From a virus: a stretch of 64,000 nt of DNA. The notes below the pieces were generated by a model. That model saw only the letters and a list, made by a program, of their open reading frames with translations, had not been told where the DNA came from and searched no databases. Position 1 is the stretch's first letter; each line of letters opens with the position of its first letter. Location: the IMG/VR virus record IMGVR_UViG_3300025000_000053, positions 185,854 to 249,853 of that record; one strand, given 5' to 3'. Made by a program: the position numbers and the translations under genes. Below are positions 32,832 through 40,554 of the stretch, in pieces.

Positions 32832-35800
32832 TCATTTTTTAATATTTAGACAAAATAATATATATGAATTTAAATCTAAACCATAATCGATTTCATTAGG
32901 TACAGCACTCCATACTAATAATGGATATTTTTTATTCGATTCTATTTTAGAATGTATACTCTCAATATATTGTTTCAGATGTATTAAAGAATTAAAAGGA
33001 CCATGAATTCCTAATTGTTCACCCCAAGAAGTTTCAATCCAATAAATCTTTTCATTTTTAATATAATAACATAAAGTATGATTAAAACCACCAGTATTTT
33101 CTTTTTCATTATATTCAATAAAGAATAAACAATTAGCTTTATATATCTTATTATTATTAAATAAATTACGAATAAAAATTGCTTGTTCATGTGATGAGCC
33201 ATTTTGAGATTCAATAAGTTCATCATCATTTTTTAATATAGTAAAGTCAGAATTCTTAATATTATTTCTCATAAAATTATATACATCTTCATCACCATTA
33301 AAATTAGGTAAATCAGTTAGATATAATTCAGTAACAATATTACTTTCATATTGCTTTATTATTGTTAATGTATTTTTATCAACTGCATCTTTATTATAAT
33401 TCTCTAATTTACCCCTAGTTACAAAATGAGTTTTTTTATGTTTAGCAAAGTCATACGGTTTATATAAACTAGGATGTTTATCAATCATACCATTATTAGA
33501 AGCCTTCAATATTTCAGCTACAAATTGACTACAAAAATATTCATTTTGTCTATCAGTTTCTTTACCAATAGAAATATTAAATAATCCAATAAAACTAAAT
33601 TTTAATTTGTCTTTTTTCTTTTTAAAATCTTCTAATCTATTTATCATTAATTCTTTTTGTTCTTTAGTAACAAATAATACATAGAGTGAATAAATTGTAT
33701 CTTTAGTAACATCTTTAAGTAAACCATCTTTTATATCTTCATTAATAAATGTCATATTGGAATCTTTAAATTTTCTACCAAAACTATACATATCATTCAT
33801 ACTACTATCAAAAGAGATACTTACATGACTATATACATCACCAGTAACAAATTTAATTACTTTAGCCATATTAGTACTAGTGAAAGTTAATAGAATAAAT
33901 ACTGGATATAAATTATTATTATCGTAAGATTCCTTAATAATTTCCCCTATTCTTGCCTTATAATTAATAGTTAATTCTTCACCTTTATTGATATTTTTTA
34001 TACTATAAAGATGATATTTACCATTATCATTAACTATTTTTAAATTAGGAGTATCTGAATGATTAAAATAATTATCAAAATTATTAATATCATCTTTTTT
34101 TATTGAAGTTTCACCTATTATATTATTCATATTAATATCTTTTTTAACAAATGAACCTTTAGCTAATTTACTAGTTATTATAAAAGATTCCTTAACAAAA
34201 TCTCTTTCACCTTCAAAATCAAATTGTTTATAATCTATAGTTAGTTCTTCACCTTTTTTAATTTTATTTTTAGATTTATAAAAATAAACTTTCTTTCCAT
34301 TTCTAATAGTTTGAACTAATACTAAATTAGGATTATTTGAATGATTAACAAATTGACCCGCTTTAGTTCGTTTATAATCTTTATCCGGATTATCAGTATC
34401 ATTAACTTTCTTTATAGCTAATAATTTAGTATTAGAATCAATATTTTTATTTGCAAATATACCTTTACCTGATATTTTTGAATCTTTAACATTATAGTAT
34501 GTTTCATTTATATGAATTAATTTAACACCTGTTGTATAATTATGATTTATTTTAATACCATTTTTATTTATATAGTTCATAAATTCAATAGTAGTTAAAT
34601 TATATTTATCAATTTTATATTCATATATACTAAATTTAAAAGACTCACCTTCATCTTCAAACATATTTTTCAATATAAAGTTAAATATATCTTTTAAAGA
34701 ATTTGATTCATATATCCCTTGAATTTTTTTATATGATGATTCAAAATAATAAAATTTATTATTATTTATATAAACTAAAAAAGTATGTGTTGAAGAATTT
34801 TTATTTTTTAATTCAATATAATAAGTTTTAAATTTAAAATTGAATTTTTTATTAAATATATTTCTTTCAAATTCAGTATAATCCCAACATACACCAACCT
34901 TATATTTATAAAAATCCTTTGGAGAAATAGTTTTGTATAAATTAAAAAATTCATCACCTGATAAATTATCAGCTAATATTTTTTTATCTTTAGTTAATAT
35001 ACCATATTTAAAATCATTAAGGATTTTATTTAATTCTAAAGGATTATTTATTTTAGAGATTTCATCTATATATGATTCCTTTAAAACATCTTCTATTCCA
35101 GCTTCTTTTTCCATTTTAACCAACCTAGTATAATAATCAGGGATTTCATCTAAATGGTCTTTAGCTATCATTCTAGCTTTATCTAAATTTTTAGTATGTT
35201 CCTGTTCAATTTCTATACCAATTTTTAATTGTTCAGAATCATAATCAGAATCTGGTCTTATATCATAACTAAGGTCAATAGCTTTTTCATCTTTATTTTC
35301 TTCTATAAAAGATTCTTTAATAAATTCATCAAGAGATTTAATAAACCTTATATGAGTTTTATTAACCATATCACTTTTTTGTTCTTTAAATCCATATTTT
35401 TTAGCTAATTTGATAGATATATTATTAGTCTTTTTTATATTTAGAACAATTGATGTTATATCTCTTTTAGATCGATGGCAGAATTGAATACCTTCATTCA
35501 TTAAAGCATGAGAAATACCTTTTCCACGAAATTCTTCTTTAATAAATATATTAAAGAAAGCATACCCTCTTTTAACCTTTACTTCAATAAATCCAGCATT
35601 TTTATTACCAACTTTATAAATATATCTAAAAGCTACTTTATTATAAAATTCCCTTGGTCCTAATTTTTCATTATTATCATTATCTCCTAATATTCTTAAT
35701 GCACGATGATATTCAGCTTCTATTATAATATCAACATTATTATAACTTTCAGATATTAAATACTCAATTTCTTTATTTTTTAAAAAATTTATCCACTCAT

Positions 35801-37367
35801 CTTCAACTTGTTCAATTTTTAATCCAAATATATTAAAGAAATATTTCTTCATTGTATTTAAAGAATTCATTTTTGGTAAACTATCAATAAATTCTTTTAT
35901 TTTTTTTATTAAAATTAGATTTAACTGTCCTTGACCAAGAAGATATGTTATAAATGAACCAGCTATAGAATATGAAACAATAGTTTGTAATTTACTAAAT
36001 TCATTATTATCATAAATAATATTTTCGAGTTTACTAAATCCTCGTTCCATAATTAATTTAGCATTATCGTGAATGGAATATTTTCCAAACCACCCTATAT
36101 CATTTTTATATTTTTCATCTAAAAATCTCGGCCATGAATAATACATAGCTATTCCCTCAGTCCAAAACATTCCAGAAATTTTAAACCCTTTCCAAATATT
36201 TTCTATTCCTGATATATTAAACATAGTTACAATATGTGCAACTTCATGAGTATCAGATGAATGAATACTTTGTACTACAAGTTCATGGGGAAATGCTCTA
36301 CCCTTACCTTTCATTCCAGTAAGTTGAATATAATTATGTTCTGGTAATTTGTAATATGTTATTTTTTTCCCAATAGGAAAATTCCAATTTGATGCCACTA
36401 TAGACATAAAGTTTTCTAATCGTTTAATAGCTTTTTTAATTTCATAAAAGTTTTCATCTTTTGAATATTTATATATAAAATGTTTTGATTCTTCAGTATC
36501 CCATTCGAATATTGGGTGAATGATTATATCTTTTTGTTTATACAAACTTTTTTCAGTTAATACTTCCGTATTATTATTAATATCATTAAAAGATTCCATT
36601 AAAACAAATATGGGTCTGTTATCTTCACCATTAGATTCAATATATCTATCTTTAGCTTGTTTTAAAAATTCAAATATAGAATCATAATTCTTATTAGTAA
36701 CTTTTATATAGCTAAAAGTTGTTTGACTCATTAATACCTTATCCTTTAATCTTTCTTTAACTTTATCTACTGCTTGAATTTTACCATGTTTATTTTCATT
36801 ATCCCCACCATCTTTAACCTCTATTTCTAATCCTAAAGAAGCTATAAATGCATCTGGTATATAAAATTTTTCTTCACCTTCATATTCATAATAATAAACA
36901 TGAGGTGATGGTGTCATTACATCGTCTGAATCAAATTGTAAAAATATATCTAAGAATTTTAATAAATCTAATTCATATGAACCAGTATATGTTTTTTTAG
37001 CTCCATCTGACCATATATACTCACCTGAAATTTTTCTATTAGCTAACATTTTCTTTTGTTGTTCAGGGTTACTTAATAAATGAATTTTACCATATTTACC
37101 AATCATTCTTTTTTTAAATATTTCCCTATATATATCTTTACATTTAGGATTTTCACAAAATCTTTTATACTTATTAGTTACATTACACCATTTAGTAGGT
37201 TTTTTACAAATAATACATCTACCTTTATCTTTACCTGTTTTTAAAAAATAAAAATATTGTGATGACGTAAAATTTTTAGGTATCAGTCCATTATGTTCAT
37301 CTTCAAGATGTTGATATAAATCTTCAATATGATTAAATTTATCATTACATATAGTACATTTAATCAA
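32832..37367 (-). CDS. Giant multidomain protein: nuclease, zinc peptidase, GNAT, transglutaminase-like, SET and C92-like domains; candidate packaged polyprotein
   Basis: Numbering is from a GTG at 37379 (1515 residues); the TTG at 37367 has better spacing to GAGAGGG. In order: zinc finger (CTICNDKF, 8-30) and Cys cluster; PD-(D/E)xK nuclease (PD 175-176, EVK 187-189); gluzincin peptidase (HEVAH 378-382, WTEG Glu408); GNAT (RGKG 618-621); DUF5661-like (GIEIEQEHT near 721); transglutaminase-like (Cys831, His865, Glu880); SET (GKGIFA 971, NHSNNPN 1012, GEELTIDY 1043); short second SET (NHSDTPN 1106, GEELTINY 1133); C92/YiiX-like amidase (His1185, Cys1283); a degenerate transglutaminase-like domain with Ser1396 in the Cys place. 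VLMESF, LISESY, FIKESF, VLKESY, FVKESF and IIKESY stand at the borders (Glu262, 544, 689, 768, 1064, 1150), like prohead protease sites. Confidence 0.75.
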   Translation of the reverse strand: MIKCTICNDKFNHIEDLYQHLEDEHNGLIPKNFTSSQYFYFLKTGKDKGRCIICKKPTKWCNVTNKYKRFCENPKCKDIYREIFKKRMIGKYGKIHLLSNPEQQKKMLANRKISGEYIWSDGAKKTYTGSYELDLLKFLDIFLQFDSDDVMTPSPHVYYYEYEGEEKFYIPDAFIASLGLEIEVKDGGDNENKHGKIQAVDKVKERLKDKVLMSQTTFSYIKVTNKNYDSIFEFLKQAKDRYIESNGEDNRPIFVLMESFNDINNNTEVLTEKSLYKQKDIIIHPIFEWDTEESKHFIYKYSKDENFYEIKKAIKRLENFMSIVASNWNFPIGKKITYYKLPEHNYIQLTGMKGKGRAFPHELVVQSIHSSDTHEVAHIVTMFNISGIENIWKGFKISGMFWTEGIAMYYSWPRFLDEKYKNDIGWFGKYSIHDNAKLIMERGFSKLENIIYDNNEFSKLQTIVSYSIAGSFITYLLGQGQLNLILIKKIKEFIDSLPKMNSLNTMKKYFFNIFGLKIEQVEDEWINFLKNKEIEYLISESYNNVDIIIEAEYHRALRILGDNDNNEKLGPREFYNKVAFRYIYKVGNKNAGFIEVKVKRGYAFFNIFIKEEFRGKGISHALMNEGIQFCHRSKRDITSIVLNIKKTNNISIKLAKKYGFKEQKSDMVNKTHIRFIKSLDEFIKESFIEENKDEKAIDLSYDIRPDSDYDSEQLKIGIEIEQEHTKNLDKARMIAKDHLDEIPDYYTRLVKMEKEAGIEDVLKESYIDEISKINNPLELNKILNDFKYGILTKDKKILADNLSGDEFFNLYKTISPKDFYKYKVGVCWDYTEFERNIFNKKFNFKFKTYYIELKNKNSSTHTFLVYINNNKFYYFESSYKKIQGIYESNSLKDIFNFILKNMFEDEGESFKFSIYEYKIDKYNLTTIEFMNYINKNGIKINHNYTTGVKLIHINETYYNVKDSKISGKGIFANKNIDSNTKLLAIKKVNDTDNPDKDYKRTKAGQFVNHSNNPNLVLVQTIRNGKKVYFYKSKNKIKKGEELTIDYKQFDFEGERDFVKESFIITSKLAKGSFVKKDINMNNIIGETSIKKDDINNFDNYFNHSDTPNLKIVNDNGKYHLYSIKNINKGEELTINYKARIGEIIKESYDNNNLYPVFILLTFTSTNMAKVIKFVTGDVYSHVSISFDSSMNDMYSFGRKFKDSNMTFINEDIKDGLLKDVTKDTIYSLYVLFVTKEQKELMINRLEDFKKKKDKLKFSFIGLFNISIGKETDRQNEYFCSQFVAEILKASNNGMIDKHPSLYKPYDFAKHKKTHFVTRGKLENYNKDAVDKNTLTIIKQYESNIVTELYLTDLPNFNGDEDVYNFMRNNIKNSDFTILKNDDELIESQNGSSHEQAIFIRNLFNNNKIYKANCLFFIEYNEKENTGGFNHTLCYYIKNEKIYWIETSWGEQLGIHGPFNSLIHLKQYIESIHSKIESNKKYPLLVWSAVPNEIDYGLDLNSYILFCLNIKK

Positions 37368-37436
37368 ATTAAAACACACCCTCTCATTATTCTATTATTT
37401 AAATGTTAATTATATATAAAAGATATAACTAAATAA

Positions 37437-37471
37437 AAAAATCAAGTAGATATAATATCTACTTGATTTTT
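37437..37471 (-). terminator. Hairpin terminator of the 37459-37860 gene
   Basis: ATCAAGTAGATAT pairs with ATATCTACTTGAT, extended by A/T runs. It overlaps the stop codon region of the minus gene. Confidence 0.8.
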
Positions 37472-37860
37472 AATTTTTTCTCCTTTATGAATTCCATTAA
37501 CATAATTTGAATAGTTTTAGTTACATAACCTATTATATATTCCTTGCTATAATAATATTCTAAATTTGTCATAAAAGGTTTATTAAATGACATTATGACC
37601 GCATGAGTTAATTGATTTAAATCTTTTTCAAAATCTTTAATCATTGTCATATTTCTTAATTCATACTCTAGTTTATATTTTTCTAAGAATGTTCGTTTTA
37701 TAGTAGTATCTATGATATTCATTAAAGTATCTAAATCTTGAACATTGATATGAAGGTCATGCTTAATTTTATATAAAAAAATACTACTAGCAATAATCAA
37801 AGATGTTGTTAGAAAAAGTATAAGTGTACTTACTATGATTATAATATTGTTAATCTCCAT
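37459..37860 (-). CDS. Membrane protein with cytoplasmic helical domain, 133 residues
   Basis: One N-terminal membrane helix (IIIIVSTLILFLTTSLIIASSIFL, residues 6-29) is followed by a helical, mixed-charge domain (LHINVQDLDTLMNIIDTTIKR; YKLEYELRNMTMIKDFEKDL). ATG after AGGAGG. Single transmembrane proteins of this size are common in phages (spanin or accessory inner-membrane proteins); nothing here decides which. Confidence 0.55.
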   Translation of the reverse strand: MEINNIIIIVSTLILFLTTSLIIASSIFLYKIKHDLHINVQDLDTLMNIIDTTIKRTFLEKYKLEYELRNMTMIKDFEKDLNQLTHAVIMSFNKPFMTNLEYYYSKEYIIGYVTKTIQIMLMEFIKEKKLKIK

Positions 37861-37902
37861 ATTAACCTCCTATTATTTATATTTTTTTAAATTATTGTTT
37901 TA

Positions 37903-37915
37903 AGTATATTATTAA
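37903..37915 (+). promoter_or_regulatory. AT-rich promoter-like motif
   Basis: AGTATATTATTAA, 55 nt before the ATG at 37971, at the head of the plus-strand baseplate/RNA polymerase block and divergent from the gene at 37860. Confidence 0.45.
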
Positions 37916-37970
37916 TTTACTTATAATACATTTTAGTAATAATTGTTATTATTTTGAGGTGATGAGAAAT

Positions 37971-38390
37971 ATGGATACTTTTAAAAAAGAACTTGATTTT
38001 GGGGTTGATAATTTTCAAAAACAAAAGGTTCTTGATAATAATCAGTCTATTGCTCAAATTATAGTTAATTTATTTTTTATGAGACCTGGAAATTTACCAA
38101 GTTTACCTCATATAGGAATTAATATACATCAATATTTATATACACTTGATGATCAAGTTGATGTCGATAAACTTAAAGAAAATATATATAAACAATGTCC
38201 TGCTTTAATTCCATATTTAAATATGGGTGAAGTAAAAGTATTTGTTGCTGAATATAAAGGCAATGGCATTTTAATGGTAGTAATTCCATTATTAACTGAT
38301 AGTAATACTTTGATAATTGGTTTTACTAAAGATAAATCCGGTGACATACTCTTCAATTATACTGTTGAAGAAGGTTTAAATAATATTTAA
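37971..38390 (+). CDS. gp25-like baseplate wedge protein
   Basis: 139 residues from MDTFKKELDFG; the ATG at 37971 has GAGGTGA at 8 nt, while an in-frame GTG at 37959 overlaps that site. The pattern NNQSIAQIIVNLFFMRPGNL, then PSLPHIGINIHQYLYTLDD, then DVDKLKENIYKQCPALIPYL follows the T4 gp25/IraD-like fold: a helix, the R-P/G loop, a conserved G-x-(N/D)-(I/L)...L(Y/F) strand-turn, a helix, and a paired beta end. T4 gp25 is a baseplate wedge component that starts sheath polymerisation. The next gene, which encodes a tail-assembly-like protein, supports this. Confidence 0.65.
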   Translation: MDTFKKELDFGVDNFQKQKVLDNNQSIAQIIVNLFFMRPGNLPSLPHIGINIHQYLYTLDDQVDVDKLKENIYKQCPALIPYLNMGEVKVFVAEYKGNGILMVVIPLLTDSNTLIIGFTKDKSGDILFNYTVEEGLNNI

Positions 38391-38406
38391 GGAGGAGATT
38401 TTAGGT

Positions 38407-39909
38407 ATGGAAGAAGTTAAATTTGATAAGGCTATTGATTTAAAGGCAATTGTTAAACAGAATAAAGAAGATAATTTAGTAAAAGAAGAAGTCGATGAAA
38501 CCGAATTAACTAAGGTTATTGGAAATGATTGGTTAAAAAATATTAATTCTGAAAAAAATAATGAACCAATCATACCAGATGATTCTATTAATTTATCTAG
38601 TTCGGTTCAAACTGAAAATAATACTTATGCTGGACCAGGAATGATAATTGAAAATAGTGAAATAGCAAAAGAAAAAGACGGTGTTAAATTACAACAACCT
38701 GGTTTATCAAAAGAAACAATGAATAATTTAGATTCATATATGAAAGAATTTGAAGAGGATTTTACTAAAATTAAAGAAATAGTCGAGGAAAAAAAATCTG
38801 AACAAGAAAAAGATAATGATGAAGAAACAATAATGACTAAAGATGAATTCGATAGAGTTTATTCTGAAGCTGTTGTAGTTATTGATAAAACTGGTATGGG
38901 TACTATTATTAATTTCACTGAAGAAGAAAGACAGAAATTAGAAAGTGTGAAAAAAATTAGATTGGAAGAAATAGAAACTGTTAATCTAGAAGTTCTTAAA
39001 ACTAAAAAGAAAAAAGGTAAAGTCGATACAATTCTTAAAAAATTTGTTAATATTCACACAACGCCTATTATTGCAGTAAATTCGGGATATGCAGCTATGA
39101 TGAAAGGATGTTCAGCTTATGAATTAATGTCTATAATGGCAGATACTAAAAATCCTCTTGTAGATGCACAAACAAAATGGACATTAATCCATAGTAAAAT
39201 TGAATCAACCAGTATTGGTATATTAACATATGAAGATTTTCTAATTAAAACAGCGGCATTAGATTACAGTATGTTTATTTATGGTATTCTTTGTGCTACA
39301 TATCCTAATGATGATATGATTCCTTTAACATGTGAAAAATGTAATAAAGATTTTAAACATAAGTATTCTATTAGGTCTTTAATTAGAGCTGAGAAGATGA
39401 GTGATAAACTTAAACAAGAAGTAGCTTCTATTGTAGATGCTTCGTTTAGTTTAGACACAGCTAAATTTAAACATAATAATAGTCCTCTATCTCAAGTTAA
39501 AGCTATTAGATTACCCGATAGTAGTTTCATTGTTCAATTATATATTCAATCAGTATACGATCATATTAATAAATCTATTAAAGAATTATCTGAAAATAAA
39601 GATAGTAAATATAATCAGGCTTCTGTTTTATCATCAGTAGTAAATAAAATTCTCATTCCTGATTCTGATAATGATGAATACTTCGAATTTGATTCTGTTA
39701 CAGATATAACTAAGATTATTTATTCTTTAAGTGATACTGATATTTTAATATTGAGTAAGCAAGCTGAAAGTATTATGGATGGGTTTGAATTTGGATTGAT
39801 GAATATTACATGTCCTAATTGTAAACATCATAACAATACAGTTAATATGGAGATTGAACAAATACTTTTTCTCAAATATCAACAGGCGATGACTACCAAA
39901 ATAGAATAA
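38407..39909 (+). CDS. Zinc-ribbon tail/baseplate assembly protein (T4 gp26/gp51-like), 500 residues
   Basis: Behind AAGGAGGAG, 16 nt after the gp25-like gene. The first 180 residues are acidic and disordered. The remainder contains two Cys pairs, LTCEKCNKDFKHKYSI and ITCPNCKHHNNTVNMEIEQI, that make a treble-clef or zinc ribbon. T4-like baseplate hub assembly proteins and tail chaperones beside gp25 have this organisation. Near the stop, CTTTTTCTC at 39865-39873 allows a -1 shift into an 86-codon frame (39870-40130), giving a 574-residue product. The zero-frame end is only 12 residues beyond this point. Confidence 0.55.
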   Translation: MEEVKFDKAIDLKAIVKQNKEDNLVKEEVDETELTKVIGNDWLKNINSEKNNEPIIPDDSINLSSSVQTENNTYAGPGMIIENSEIAKEKDGVKLQQPGLSKETMNNLDSYMKEFEEDFTKIKEIVEEKKSEQEKDNDEETIMTKDEFDRVYSEAVVVIDKTGMGTIINFTEEERQKLESVKKIRLEEIETVNLEVLKTKKKKGKVDTILKKFVNIHTTPIIAVNSGYAAMMKGCSAYELMSIMADTKNPLVDAQTKWTLIHSKIESTSIGILTYEDFLIKTAALDYSMFIYGILCATYPNDDMIPLTCEKCNKDFKHKYSIRSLIRAEKMSDKLKQEVASIVDASFSLDTAKFKHNNSPLSQVKAIRLPDSSFIVQLYIQSVYDHINKSIKELSENKDSKYNQASVLSSVVNKILIPDSDNDEYFEFDSVTDITKIIYSLSDTDILILSKQAESIMDGFEFGLMNITCPNCKHHNNTVNMEIEQILFLKYQQAMTTKIE

Positions 39910-40130
39910 ATGATTTCTATGTATTTCTTGATGAGATGTTAGAATTATTTAAAGGGCAACTTGATATTGAATATATTAAATATGGTATGTCATATAAAGA
40001 AACCCTCTTATTAAGAGATACTAGAATCAAAAGGTTAAAAAAAGAAAGAGAAGAAATTGAAAAAGAAAGAGAAGCTGAAGCTGCCAAGATGAAACAACAA
40101 CAATTTCAAAAATCTTTCATGAAAAAATAA
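39870..40130 (+). CDS. -1 frame extension of the zinc-ribbon tail assembly protein
   Basis: The -1 frame continues from the T-run at 39866-39870 as SQISTGDDYQNRINDFYVFL, then DEMLELFKGQLDIEYIKYGM, SYKETLLLRD and a Lys/Glu coil to 40130. The internal ATG at 39936 has no good ribosome site (it stands inside the frame), so this piece is better explained as a frameshifted tail-chaperone-type extension than as a separate gene. The GMSYKE...RDTRIK phrase resembles C-terminal ends of chaperone frameshift products in other phages. A one-base loss in the T-run would give the same picture. Confidence 0.5.
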   Translation, partial: SQISTGDDYQNRINDFYVFLDEMLELFKGQLDIEYIKYGMSYKETLLLRDTRIKRLKKEREEIEKEREAEAAKMKQQQFQKSFMKK

Positions 40131-40173
40131 ACCCATCCTGTTGATATAAACCTTGAAAGGGGTTTATTAAGTT

Positions 40174-40554
40174 ATGTTGAATGATATTATTTCTGTATTC
40201 AATCAGCTTACTCGTAATGAGTTGGCTGATTGTTCATTATTTGAAAATATTATTAATAGACATTATGAAAAATTTAAATATTTTTACTTTATTATAGATA
40301 ATATTAGCTTAAAGAATATAATAGACATTAAATGTCAGGAAGAATCAACACGATTAAATATTTCCATCTCATTTAAAACAAAAAAAGAAAGAGATTTATT
40401 TTTTAATATATTTAATAATAAGATTAATAATAATTGTAATTTTAAATATAAAGATTATTTTATTTTCAAAATTATAAAAGATACTAAATCTATTAATGTA
40501 ACAATAGAAAATAATGATATTATAGTAGAAGAGGTGTTGTATGGATGCAAATAG
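40174..40554 (+). CDS. Hypothetical protein, 126 residues
   Basis: ATG after GAAAGGGG. N-terminal helix (LNDIISVFNQLTRNELADC) then a beta-rich domain (FKYFYFIIDNISLKNIIDI; INVTIENNDIIVEEV). Its end overlaps the start of the RNA polymerase gene by 10 nt, implying translational coupling. No family recognised. Confidence 0.6.
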   Translation: MLNDIISVFNQLTRNELADCSLFENIINRHYEKFKYFYFIIDNISLKNIIDIKCQEESTRLNISISFKTKKERDLFFNIFNNKINNNCNFKYKDYFIFKIIKDTKSINVTIENNDIIVEEVLYGCK

